A stretch of 64,000 bases of DNA, taken from contig NC_056752.1 of assembly GCF_018687715.1 (NCBI RefSeq), forward strand, positions 38,386,001-38,450,000, given 5' to 3'. The position numbers were made by a program, and so were the translations under genes. The notes under the pieces were generated by a model that saw only the letters and a list, made by a program, of their open reading frames with translations, ran no database searches and had not been told where the DNA came from. The DNA is from Carya illinoinensis (lineage: Eukaryota > Streptophyta > Magnoliopsida > Fagales > Juglandaceae). Numbering within the stretch: position 1 is the stretch's first letter; each line of letters begins with the position of its first letter. This document shows, in pieces, positions 1 to 11,310 of the stretch.

Positions 1-201
1 TGAAAGCATCTAATGCTTGAGTCTTCTCATTCAAAAGATAGAGATACATATACCTAGAATAGTTATTAATAAATGAGATAAAATATCTCTGTCCATTCAA
101 GCAAGGGATGAGAAATGGTCCACATATATCTATGTGTATAATTTCAAGAACACTTGAACTTCTTCTTGAACCTTTAGAATTATTATTGGTTTGCTTGCCC
201 T
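1..201 (-). pseudogene. copia A integrase core, N-terminal part
   Basis: The minus-strand translation contains an H-x-D-I-C-G-P-F segment followed by CLNGQRYFISFI and YSRY, typical of the start of the copia integrase catalytic core. The first catalytic Asp (HIDICGP) is kept, but the usual Asp-Asp before YSRY reads Asn-Asn. The core continues beyond the left edge of the window, so the second Asp and the Glu cannot be checked. Confidence 0.7.
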
Positions 202-468
202 TTATGTAGTCCACAAAATTTTTGAAGTCAGTAAAATCGAAATCCTGTAGGACCCCTTTTTTACTAACCGTTTCATCTTCTCTATAGAGATGTGTACCAA
301 TCTCTTATGCCATAGTAAAGAAGACTTTCTATTAAAAAGGTTTCTTTCAATGCCAATTGAATACAGGGTGAGATAATTTTTCTCAAATTCAGGATGAATA
401 TCTAATTTAAACAAGTTATCAACAAAAGTTCCAGAACCAGCCGGAATTTTATTCTTAAAAACAGTCAT
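202..468 (-). pseudogene. copia A GAG-pre-integrase segment
   Basis: The 88-residue minus-strand frame contains LFNRKSSLLWHKRLVHISIEKMKRLVKKG. This is the GAG-pre-integrase / HHCC zinc-binding entry region of copia polyproteins (canonical LWHxRLGHxS..xM..L). The Gly of the usual RLGH is Val here. The reading frame breaks near 210, before the integrase core that follows in another frame. It belongs to the element decoded from about 1,560 downward and is a remnant rather than a gene. Confidence 0.75.
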
Positions 469-648
469 AGTATTCTTTAAAAAGGAAACTGTAACCTTTG
501 ATAATAAGTTTGGAAACAGAAATTAAATTTCTACTAAATTCTGGAATATAAAAGGCATTATTTAAATCCAAAATATGTCACAATTTGAGAATCACTTTAA
601 AAACTCTAACTGCAATAACTTGTGAATGCCCTTTATTTCTAGTAAAAC

Positions 649-981
649 TTAAAGCTCACTTGTTGTTGGTTTCCCTCTAATGAAAAAACCTTGCAATGTA
701 TTCACAATATAGATTGAAGAACTGGAGTCAATACACCATGAATTTTTAGGAGCATCGATGAAAAAGGATTCATGACACGCAAGAGAGACAGAGTTACATT
801 TCTTTTCAAACCACTCTTTATACTTGATGCATCTCTTCTTTATATGGCCCTCTTTCTTGCAAAAGAAATAGGTCACCTTTTTGCCATTAGATCTATTGGA
901 TTTTGATGGCACATTATGCTTTTTTTTTTTTTTAAGTCCACCTTGGCTTTTCTTGATCTTAACTTTATCATTCGCGATCAT
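649..981 (-). pseudogene. copia A nucleocapsid zinc knuckle and protease start
   Basis: The minus-strand frame has a lysine-rich stretch, then a CCHC zinc knuckle (C-K-K-E-G-H-I-K-K-R-C with the first Cys of the F-F-C-K-K-E-G-H run), then WCIDSSSSIYIVNT. The last matches the copia aspartic protease active-site neighbourhood, usually W-x-x-DSG(A/C)-(S/T)-x-H. Here the catalytic D-S-G reads D-S-S, and the conserved His is Tyr, so the protease is probably dead. The poly-Lys run is coded by a T-homopolymer at 919-932. Confidence 0.75.
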
Positions 982-1056
982 ATTTGCACTTTAAGGTTGA
1001 TCATGCTTCATCATTTCCTCTTCTTGTACACATATAGTCAGAAAATCTATAATTGA

Positions 1057-1560
1057 CTAGTTTTCTTTATGTTTGTTATAAGAGATCTTGAAAGGCCCAT
1101 ACTCATATGACAGTGAGTCAATGATGAAATGGACCAAGAACAGCTCAGATATCTCTATCTTTAAGCCCTTAAGTTGAGAAACAATGTTTCTCATTTCCTT
1201 AATGTATGCACGCATACCCTTAAAACTGTCAAAAGCTTTAGTAGTAGCTAAAGCCATGTTAGAGCAAACGCACAAACTATTCCTCAATTGCCTGTATTAA
1301 TTCCTTAATTGAAGCACAGTCACCAATATTCGGATACACAGTCCTTATGAGCATTAGACTTAGGTGATTAGATTGCTCCCGCCATTGGCGATTTTCGATA
1401 ACTTCCTGTGTATCCGAATATGTAGCAGTAGGTGGTTTTGCTCCACATAGAGTGCATAGTCAAGGTCCATATATCCTAAGGTAAAATGAACCGAATCTTT
1501 CTAGTCAGAATAATTAGTGCCATTAAGCATTGGAATAAAATAAATACCATCAGCTATGGA
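1057..1560 (-). pseudogene. copia A gag (UBN2/DUF4219 type)
   Basis: Minus-strand translation from about 1,560 reads MLNGTNYSD, a stop, then VHFTLGYMDLDYALYVEQ. After a frame change near 1,440 it reads WREQSNHLSLMLIRTVYPNIGD, then SNMALATTKAFDSFKGMRAYIKEMRNIVSQLKGL. This is the gag of plant copia elements (NYxxWK... DLDYAL... SNRLSLMxI). At least one stop and one frameshift break it. Positions 1,326-1,341 and 1,406-1,421 inside it form a perfect 16-bp inverted repeat. Confidence 0.75.
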
Positions 1561-2208
1561 TTGTGGAATAACAGCTCGAAAACTAAGAAAAACTTTAATG
1601 CCATGAATTCAAGTAAATTTTAATCTTCCTGTAGGAAAATTTTGCATAACATTATAAATTTACTTATCTTTATTTATAAGACAAATTATTCCAAATATTA
1701 ACAAATAAAACTATCCACACCTGTAGGTAGAAGACAAATTTTACTGTCAATACCGAAAATCATTTTCTTATACTATTTAAATCACAAAAAAATTAAAAAG
1801 TTTCCTGTAGGGATAAATCCTTAAAACTTATGACTTAGTTACAATAATATTCCAAATTTATGTATTCTCTTAAATAATAAGGATGTTGCAGCACTACCTT
1901 TATTATTAAAAAAATACAACTGGGCATCTACTAAAATAGGTAAAAACAACCTATTAAATGTAAATTATCCCAAAGGCCCATCAATATGTATATATAAAGC
2001 TTGAAACTAAGCCCAAAGGAAGAACATCCATTTGAAATCCATTAATAGAGTTATGAGCACATAACCATCTGAATATGAATTTAAAGACCAAAACTTAAAA
2101 GTTGAAAGTACAGCCCATCTCTAAAATCATTAAAGACTCATTATTTGAACAAAATTGAAATGCTAATAATTCAAACACAAAGCTGAAAGGTTTAACTTTG
2201 ATACCAAA

Positions 2209-2319
2209 TGTAAAGAAAACAAAACATCTTGAAAGAATAAGTAAAAGATCTATAAGATCTTTTACTTCCAGCTATTTGGGTTTGAGAATTGAAAGAAACT
2301 AGGAAAGAGAGTGAAGCTG

Positions 2320-2351
<32 letters not shown>

Positions 2352-2780
2352 TAGAGAAGAGACTTCTAGTCTTTTGCCTTAGGATTTTATGGGCAAGTCT
2401 AATGAAAAACACAAGCCCCTTTATATAGGCAAGAGTAGAGACCCTTGCTTATTACTTCTACAACTTTTGGTCTACCCTCATTATTTCATCGATAAAAAAA
2501 TAGCAAGAGTTAATTACTTTATTTATTTAAAGGCAATGACTTATACTTGATAAATAAAGTGAATCATCTTAGATGAAGTGAACCACCTTAGGGAAGACAA
2601 GTGGTTATCTAGGAAAATCAAAAGTCTAAGACTACACACCTGCTTTTACTTTTTTACCTTTTATTTTTAATAAGTGTGTGATCATGACTATAATAAATCA
2701 TAAAATAAAGATAACAATCTATTTCAAGATATAAAAGTGACTGACCTCATACTGAGTTAATTGGAAACAGATATAGACCA
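2209..2780 (-). repeat. copia A LTR (one copy, outer end uncertain)
   Basis: The sequence directly after the primer-binding site starts with TGTAAAGAAAAC, as expected for the inner end of the 5' LTR of a minus-strand element. It includes a T homopolymer (about 2,321-2,350) and an AT-rich transcription-start-like segment. The second LTR is outside the window, so the outer boundary cannot be fixed. No convincing target duplication was found and the given end is only an estimate. Confidence 0.4.
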
Positions 2781-3025
2781 TCTAATTAAGAGTACTTTTT
2801 TGTATATTGCTAAGTTTAGTTGTTTTGGTTTATTGGAATACATGTTATTTTCGCAATGAGTAATGCTAGTCAAATCATGATGTTGCATTATGATTGGAGA
2901 CTATTTATTATATTTTACTTGTGAACGTATCATTTAATACCACATCATGGGATGATGAAGAAATAAATGATGAATAGATTTTTTCTTTCACAATATTCTT
3001 AGGATGGAAGAAATATCAACTATAA

Positions 3026-4921
3026 GAGCACTAGTATTGGATTATCTAAATGTCAGTAAAATGCATAATTTGACTTATTTTACATAAAAATGTCTGCATT
3101 GGATTATCCAAATGCAAAATTATATGACTTTTAGCTATAGTAACAACCATCCCATGGTCATATATGGCTCTTCACTGTTCAAAGGCCAAAGCAATAATTT
3201 AACCAATAAAATGCCCCGTCAATGCTGTTTTGTTTCCCTTGAAAATTTCTCTTCCCCAATTTGCTACTGGGAAATCCATCTTCACTATTTTCGCTCTTTC
3301 CTCTTCCCTCTTCTCTCTGTCCAGATTTTTACTTCCAAATCACCATTTTCACTTTGATTTATGTCCAAAAATGAAGTGTGAAAATTTCTCTGATATCTGA
3401 TCATTTCAAGAAATCATCCTAGGTGTGATTATTTCTTTGATTTTGCTTTTGGTTTTTGACTCTCTCTTGGTTTCATAAGTTGAATCTCTCTCATTTCCGT
3501 GGTTCGTCGCACAAATTCTGACTCTCACAGATTCAACATCAAAGGAATCTCTACTCATGCCTGTTAAGTCTTGATGTTCCATGGAATGTTTGTTTTAGCT
3601 AAGCCCTTGGGAAGCTCTCTCACTCTTCACCTCGATCTTCTCCAAAACCATTGTGTCTCAAGTCTGCTTACAATTACTCTAGCTTTCATTTTCCTTTTAT
3701 GCTTTTGTGTTAGGAAGAAAAAGAAAAAAATATATCTTGTAAGTTTGACATATTTAAACGTATATAAATTTTGTTTGCTAATGCTTTTATGGGAAACGAT
3801 TGAGAGGTGCTATTTTTATTTTTTTATTTTTTAATCTAAGAGAGGATACCATAATGCTTTGGGTAGAAAAATGAGTTAATGCACTTCATTATTACTGAGC
3901 ATGGGACAATTGTAGGCATTACTTTCAACAACATCATCTTATTGAATGTTCAATAAATCTCTCATTTCAAAAATCTCAAAAGTTTGTTCTCGACCAAAGC
4001 ATGACTTCTCATATCTGGAGGAAGTGGCAAGAAGATTGATAAAAAAAAATTGAGGTTGAAGGTAGATATTTGCTTGTTCACAATGAGTGCTGTCTATTTT
4101 GGACTAGCATAAGTACTTGAAGAATGGGACAATGGTTCATTTTGGGTATAGTGCTCATGTGCATGAATTATTTGGTAACATTGTCATTTTGAGCCTAGGC
4201 AGTGTTTTTCTTATGCATTCTTATGTGTTTTGAACAACTGGAATTACTTGCTGGATTTAGGTAGCTAAAATGATGGTTATGTGTTTTGAACGACTGGAAT
4301 TACCTGCTAGTGATGGTTACTTGCCACTATTTTCATTGTGGAAAGCTATTGTGGAATTAGTTACTTGCCGTTGTTGTTTTTTAATTGTGAAATTAGTTAT
4401 CTTGTTGATGTGAATTAGCTACTGCATAACTCAATGGCAGCAAGATTAAATAACTAAGTTTTGGTTTATCCACAATTATAGCTGGTATGTGGATAAACAA
4501 ACATTGATTTGTGCAACTTATTCGTAGCCGATCATTTAAAGATGAATCCCATTGCAAAGTTTCAGGGGTTTATGAATCCAAAAGAAAATCCATGAATTTA
4601 CTAATTAGTGCAATTAGATGTTGTAATTTTATTGTCTCTAGTGTAGAATGATTTTTTTTTAATCTAATTATATAGTGTCTCCACCAATCATATATATGTT
4701 AATTATAATTTGATTATTAATTAACATATGATTATTAGAATTACAAAGTATGACAAAAATAAATTAAAAAATATTTAAATTAATAATATTTCATTATTAT
4801 TTTGGCTAATAGAGGGATAATATAATGCGGGAATATTTCTTGAATGGAATAGCTAAAAGGTAAAACATGTCATATTAACCAAATTATGACCTTGGATTTG
4901 CATAATCCAATGCCAATGCTC
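3026..4921. mobile_element. PIF/Harbinger-like non-autonomous DNA transposon
   Basis: The element is bounded by a TAA duplication (3,023-3,025 and 4,922-4,924) and starts GAGCACTAGTATTGGATTA. The reverse complement of its right end starts GAGCATTGGCATTGGATTA. Terminal inverted repeats extend imperfectly for roughly 75-100 bp, out to a shared TTTTAGCTAT. A 3-bp TAA/TTA target site is typical of PIF/Harbinger elements. The left TIR holds an internal partial duplication of the ATTGGATTAT motif (about 3,035 and 3,094). I found no transposase: the two short plus-strand ORFs (3,112-3,357; 3,571-3,834) resemble nothing I know. Confidence 0.7.
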
Positions 4922-4924
4922 TAA

Positions 4925-6820
4925 AGATTGCTATTTTATAAAATCAATGTAAATCTTTTACATATCCTAATATTGTTGGGATGGAATACTTCTAATGTGC
5001 TAGTTCCTCAATTACATACTAATATATCCTAGCTAGCTGGCCTATTTAGACCTTAACAGTCAGAGTAGCACAATTATTTTTGGCTAATTGATTACTTAAT
5101 TGTTGCACGCAACATTCACTCGATATCCACTTTCCACGACAAGGACTACTATAGTCACAAAGAGATTACATAAAAATAATTTTACAAACTGATGTGACCT
5201 CATGTGATCCATTATATCGACTTCACAATATAACAGACTACATAAAGTCATATTAGTTTGTGAGATTACTTTTATATAATCCATTTGTGGCTAAAGTATT
5301 TCTCTTTTACGGTGCATGCACAAATTTATGAAATAAGGATATAAATATTGTATCATGAAAAAGCTTTTCTTTATGATCATCTAAAAAGGAAGAATGTGTG
5401 CGCACGCGCATGTGCCTTTTGTAGCTTCTTCAGTGAGGAGTCTCAAAGCTGATCAAGGATATCAAGCCTAGTCCTTTTTGATCGGTGTTCCTTTATTTTG
5501 ATCTACTTACTAAGGAAGATTTTTTTGAATTTCAACCCTTTTGATAGGTCGGTTATACATGCAAAATTACATTCTTGGACTTCTGTAATTCATATCCAAC
5601 ATATAGATATAAACTCTAAAGGCTCTACAAAACATAAACTCGTTTGTTCAAACCAAACATATATGTTCCTTTACAAGGATATCAATTAAACATTCCAACA
5701 CAATTAATCAAGAACTCCTCAAAGTCTCAATAAAAAGGTCAACATCCCAAAATACCAATCAACAGAAAAACAAATCTCATGAATAAGACTCTCCCATAAC
5801 TACTTGTACTTTTTGACACTTATTCCACTACGCTAAACTAATCTCACCCTAGCTTTCTATTCTTGATCCGCAGCTGATCCATCATAAGTATATGAAAAAT
5901 ATTGAGATAATTGGGTGAGTTATAAACAACTTATTAAGTAGCGAACAAATACTAGTGTGTAAATATGAACCAGTTACAGAATATAGAACATAATAAATTA
6001 TCAAAATATCGGAGCGAAAATTCAAAAATACTTATAGGATATATAAAATTCCTTTGGCATAAGCATAACCAAATAACATCATAACATTACATATTCCATG
6101 TTTAGCCCCATTGGTAAAGTTGTGCTATCCTTGGTGGCCAAATCATATAGAAACAGAAGTGAAATCTTCATTTTATTATTCTCGAAGTCCCGATTGTGCA
6201 CATAGAAAAAATCATGCATAAAATTATTTTGTTTCCAAAGTGGGTGCATTTTGAAAAAGAGATGTCGGTACCACCACAATAACACCCGTCGTAAGGTCAG
6301 GACGAAAGCAGAAACATAATGTCATGCCAAATGTTTTCAGATGCAGCATCATATCATAATAGAGTATTGAAAAAATATAGATCATATTCATATAATTTTG
6401 TACAAAATTTCAGATTTTATATTTGCTCATTTTATATAGTTGAGAATAGAAACAAAAAAATGCTCATGTCTATGCCAGTTATGACAGAAAAATATTTTAG
6501 TTTCAAGTTTAGATAACAAGAAGTGCAGAACAAGATTGAGGTTGTTTAAATAACAAACTATGCAAATTTCTCATAAAATCAATCTCAATCAATTTTTTTA
6601 TAGTAAAGTCTAGTATAGGAACACCACTTGATTAAGTCTCAAAATGTATTATCTACGTTTTGAGCTTATACTCTAGCAGTATCATGACAACATAAACTAG
6701 AAAAATATTCGGTCACACGTTAATAATCTACACAAGCACAAAAACCTAACTAAAAGCAATTCCACAATCCTACGAAAGAAAAGTACAAGCCCATGAAGAG
6801 TTGAGTTCATAAACATTGAT
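4925..6820. other. Intergenic, AT-rich, no gene recognised
   Basis: About 1.9 kb of AT-rich sequence between two DNA transposons. Short ORFs on both strands (5,096-5,284; 5,498-5,689; 6,079-6,285; 6,319-6,516) show no domain, no splice context and no amino-acid bias that I trust. A small alternating purine/pyrimidine run (GCGCACGCGCATGTGC) lies near 5,400. Confidence 0.6.
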
Positions 6821-9383
6821 CCTACAAGAAATGAGGGCTTTACACAAGAAGGGTTGTGGTGGCTAAATGCATGGTATCCATGGAAAATACTTTGTTCCCA
6901 CGAACTCGTGTCGTGGGACGTTCATGGAATAAAATTGGTGGGGTAATTTTTTTTCCCCACAACAGTTTAAACTTGTGGGTAAAAGTAAGCTTTTCCCATG
7001 AGAACTTTCGTGGGCAAACCTTTGGTACTCGTGGAATATCTACATTTTTGTGAATGCTCGTAGGATTTAGTACTATTTGCCACGAAATTGATTTGTGGGT
7101 GTTAGAATTTCCATGAAAATCGTTGGTGGGAATTACAATTTCAATGTACTTTTTGCCACGACCAAAATTGGTCAATATTGCACATCTCCATGAGAGGCAT
7201 TAGTAGGTAAAACTTATGTTCCTCCCTGTAAAAAGGTTTTTTCCACAACCACAGCTTGTGGGTAAAAGTCCTTTCCCATGTGAAGGTGTTATAAGGAAAA
7301 AGTTTGTTGTAGGTGTTGCCACTTTTTTCCATGCCGTGTGGTAGTCGGTTTTGATCATTTCCCACAAAGACCATCTGTGTGTAAATCTAATGTTCCTTCT
7401 TGTAGCAACCTATATTTCCATAAGTCCATCTCGTGGGTAAAAGATTTTTTTTCACAAAAGCTATCATCAGATAAAGGCTTTGAACAATACATCTTTCCCC
7501 ACTAATTAATACCATCACTATTTGAGGCATCTCATTTTTTCTCCATCCACCAATGAACATCCCATTGTGATTTCATAAATAACTTCAAATAATGCAAATC
7601 ATACATATAACAAAATCCATATAACATAATGGACCATTAATTACTATGAATTTTTCAACTCTTTAACTTCATTCCAATATGTTCCAAGTCAACCATATAC
7701 AAGGAAATACATCATGATAGAAATGGGAAGTACAATAGGGAATTCTACATGCATACTCATGTATTTTTCATAATATATGTTATAAAAAATATACTGCAAT
7801 TCTATACAACATATTTTGCTAGTAACTACTTGTATACAAAGATACAGTACTAGACACAGTTTTGAAGAAATTCACCCTGCTGAGACAAGGTTCAATTCAT
7901 CTTCTCAAAGTTTGAAACCACATAGCCTCTTCATTCACATATATCTGGAAAAACAAAAGTCATACATTACTCTTGCAGGTTTGACCAGTTTGTATGGTAC
8001 TAGGACACACACACAATTCATTCAATAATAAAGGTTTCCATATTAAATCTGCCCAAAACACATGATGCTAGAAGGAAACATGGATTTGGCTGTAATGAAA
8101 ATGTCCTACCAATGACTAATATTTAAACCTCACATTTATTGCACATGCTAACTTAGTCCAAACTACTCCTGGTCATTGATAGTGAAGAATCTATCATTGA
8201 ATTTGCAACTCATTTCTTAACAATATATATGTACATATATACATATATTTGGAAAATATGTGAGTGTAGATTTAAAAATGTATCAGCTTTTGAAATCTAT
8301 GGTTAGTTCTTCAACTACTTTGGTCCTAGTTTTTCCAAAAAATTGGATCAAATTTGATACACCTTATACTTACTAGCATCTTCATGCAAAGAGCCCCCAA
8401 CATATACAAAATTTATACTTGACAACCCACACAAATTGTAGCGACAACAATGAAGGGTGGTTAAAAATCTGGACTGTACCATTGAACTGATCATAATCCC
8501 CATCACTAAAAACTCTGAACCCACTTCCCCCTTCCATGTCATGTCTATTCTACTTTCTCATTACCTTCTAGACATTATCAAGCTCGATATCAAGCTTGAT
8601 GTCTGGATTCTATAACAGTAGTTTTTGCATGTTCATTTCCCAATACTCAGCCCACTATTACTCCTTCATCGTTATGGTATCGAGGCATATATATATTATA
8701 TACATGGATGTAAAAGCACATAGGCGTGCACATGAAGGCACACAAGAGAATGAAATCATCATATGAACATCAGTTTCCAAAAAGGACAGGAATGATTACT
8801 CTATCAAGGACCCACTTCACATTTAAACATTTTATCAAACAAGGGAGATGTATTGATTTGGTAGAGGGACTTACTTATTTTACTTGGCGTTGGAAACTCG
8901 CGGAAGCCAAAAGAATTTCTTCAAATCTGGGACTGCGACGCTAAGGTCAACAGAGCCAACTTCCTTGTGGCTCGCCACTCTAGGAGCCTCCTCTACCGGC
9001 GTGCCAGACCCAAATCCTGTGCAAAGCATTCAATGAAAAGCTCGAGCACACGGTTTCCTTGTGCGTGGGCTGTGTTGCAGGAAATCGAAACAAAGATGAA
9101 GAGCTGAAGAGCCAAGAGAAATTTTCACCCCAAGTCTTTGTGGAATAATGGTTATACGGCTATGCCCAACGACATTAATTTGTGGTTGGGATTTTTACGA
9201 TGGAAAGTGTTGTCGCGAAATATGTTTATTTAATTCCCATCGAAATCAGTTTGTGGGTCTGATGTTGCTGCAATACACGATTTTATTTCTCACGGGACTC
9301 TTTTGTGAAATCTGTAGTGTTTTTACCACCATGACTTGCCTTCGGTATAAAATTCATTGGAAAAAGCATTAAATGTTGTAGTG
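6821..9383. mobile_element. Non-autonomous CACTA (En/Spm)-like element
   Basis: The left end reads CCTACAAGAAATG, and the reverse complement of the right end reads CACTACAACATTT: CACTA termini with one base lost on the left. Both ends carry dense subterminal repeats with the pattern CCACGAA...TCGTGGG or TTGTGGGT, about every 50-80 bp over 6,880-7,460 and 9,130-9,340. Such arrays are typical of CACTA elements. Flanks share TGATC if the ends are read as CTACAA...TTGTAG; the usual 3-bp duplication is not exact. There is no transposase inside. An exon-like minus-strand segment at 8,884-9,029 may be captured host DNA. Confidence 0.7.
8884..9029 (-). pseudogene. Exon-like fragment inside the CACTA-like element
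   Basis: On the minus strand an ATG at 9,029 opens 48 uninterrupted codons ending SVAVPDLKKFFWLPRVSNA, followed at 8,883 by a good splice-donor context (CCAA then GTAAAATAAG). Base composition is clearly richer in GC than the surrounding element, which suggests captured coding DNA. I do not recognise the protein. The downstream exons are absent, so this would be a gene fragment, not a gene. It could also be a chance ORF. Confidence 0.35.
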
Positions 9384-10072
9384 ATCCCAAAATGAACAAA
9401 TATTTCATCATAGTGCCACGGTTTCTAAAATGACACAAACACAACTTCCAAATTTTACTACACTAGTAGTTTAGTCCAGCCTTCTCAATTCGCTTAACTA
9501 ATAACCACTCACACATAAAAAAACATTTACGTCAAAATAAACTTATTTCTGACATGTCAAATAACCAAACAATTAGCCCATATGTTCAAAAGTAACTTAC
9601 ACTTGACTTATAAAACAATAAACAACTTGCATTTACCCTCTACATGTCAAACCAACATCCCAAAAACCAAACAGCCACACTATCAAGCCTTCTCCGCCCA
9701 AAACATTATAAACCAGAAACTCTCGACATCAACCATCAACCCAAACAGCCACACTCTTTATCAATTCCTTTGTCCACCTTACACAACCAAGAGACCCTCC
9801 AAAACTGCAACCCAACAAGAAATAACACAACCTACAAGTTTTACCATTCAAACATAATCCATTAAAACTCCAACAACCACCAATTGTTCATGTCACAAAC
9901 GTAATAGCGCAAAACAAATGCGATGCTAATTAACATTCTTGATATCATGCCTAGTCTTGTGTGGTGGTCCATGGAATTTGAGAGTGAAGCGATGCTATCT
10001 AGGGACGTATCTACTGCCCTGTGATCCAGCAACAACATTAATATTTGAGTTTTGAATATGGAGATATCACAC
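9384..10072. other. Intergenic, no gene recognised
   Basis: Roughly 700 bp rich in A and C. Overlapping plus-strand ORFs at 9,582-9,865 (Thr/Pro/Gln-rich) look like simple composition, not protein families. The minus ORF at 9,862-10,086 overlaps the duplicated block that follows and shows no domain. Confidence 0.5.
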
Positions 10073-10274
10073 GATGGAGATATCACAAGTGAAAAAGAGA
10101 AATTACCTTGGCAGTGAGTGGTTGTCTCCGATGACCTTTGTCAGTCGTAGTTCAAAACAAAAAGAGTGTGTCGGATGGAGATATCACAAGTGAAAAAGAG
10201 AAATTACCTTGGCGGTGAGTGGTTGTCTCCGATGACCGTTGTCAGTCGTAGTTCAAAACAAAAAGAGTGTGTCT
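10073..10274. repeat. 101-bp tandem duplication
   Basis: The block starting GATGGAGATATCACAAGTG at 10,073 is repeated almost exactly from 10,174, a period of 101 bp. The copies differ at only a few bases (for example GGCAGTGAG against GGCGGTGAG, and GACCTTTG against GACCGTTG), so the duplication is recent. It lies directly upstream of a long GA microsatellite. Confidence 0.9.
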
Positions 10275-10291
10275 GCAGGAGTGAAAACCCA

Positions 10292-10407
<116 letters not shown>

Positions 10408-10740
10408 ATTTGACAAAGCGAACATAGCAGAGAGAGGTACGGATCGAGACAAGAGGGCTTACCAGCGTGTAACTTGCATCATTGCTTGTTTAGATCCTCA
10501 TGATTGCTTGTTTAGATCTTCATCTTCTTCAATCTCTAGTAGTAAATATGCATCCATCGTTTGTTTAATCTGCCTCTAGCTAGCACATCAAATTACTACA
10601 TTGGTTATTTTTGAAAAATCAAAGGAATGTGTTCGAGAATGATTATTAAATCATGATACAATATATAGGTGCACTCTCGACGTTTCATCATAATTAGATG
10701 CAATATTATCATAAATTATATTAATCTAAACTATTTTAAT

Positions 10741-11273
10741 TGTTGAGTACTGTGGAGTCTGGTCCATATCGCTTGAGCAGAGGCATTGGCCGCTCGAGCA
10801 AAGTCAGACAGATTCGAATGCTCGATGTTAGCTCGACAGTGATCTCGAGCGGAGGCGGAAGGAAGTTTTGCTCGAGTAGAGGCATTGGTCGCTCGAGTAG
10901 AGGCATTGGTCGCTCGAGTGAAGTCAGGTAAAGTTGAATGCTTGATGTCAGCTCGATAGTGAGCTCGAGCAGATGCGGGAAGGAAGTTAGCTCGACGCGC
11001 GCTCGACACGCCGCTCCAGCGAACATGCATTTTAGGGTTTTTTCACCATTTGACTATATATATGATTATTATATCATATGGCCGTAAAGTAGAAATACTG
11101 TGGACGTACAATGATTGATCCATCATTGTAGTGTGATATTCCTCAATAATAAAATCCTTTGCAGCTCCCGTGGACATAGGCAATTTGCCGAACCATGTAA
11201 ATCTTATGTCGTGTGTGATTGTTTTTCTCATTCTATATTTTTTTTCAATTCATTGTCATCGTTTTTCAGAACA
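10741..11273 (+). repeat. copia B 5' LTR
   Basis: This 533-bp LTR carries two related blocks, each of about 90-100 bp, studded with GCTCGAGC-type palindromes and GCTCGA half sites. Compared with the 3' LTR it has one extra 22-bp unit (GAGGCATTGGTCGCTCGAGTA repeat near 10,880-10,925), which accounts for the 22-bp length difference. Downstream of the palindromes is an AT-rich segment with TATATATA at about 11,055, a plausible promoter. Confidence 0.93.
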
Positions 11274-11289
11274 ATTGGTATCAAGAGCC
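11274..11289 (+). promoter_or_regulatory. copia B primer-binding site
   Basis: ATTGGTATCAAGAGCC directly follows the 5' LTR. It matches the usual plant copia site complementary to the 3' end of initiator methionine tRNA (TGGTATCAGAGC), with one extra or changed base. Confidence 0.85.
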
Positions 11290-11310
11290 AATGTTCGGGT
11301 CTGAGAAAAA

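Larger units (their letters stand above)
1..2208 (-). mobile_element. Partial Ty1/copia LTR retrotransposon A, internal region
   Basis: Read on the minus strand from 2,208 down to 1, this stretch gives a primer-binding site, gag, a zinc knuckle with protease-like segment, GAG-pre-integrase and the start of integrase, which is the Ty1/copia gene order. A primer-binding site complementary to initiator-Met tRNA (TGGTATCAAAG on the minus strand) lies at 2,196-2,206 beside an LTR that starts with TG at 2,209. The rest of pol and the second LTR would lie left of the window. Several frame changes and stops show it is not functional as it stands. Confidence 0.85.
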
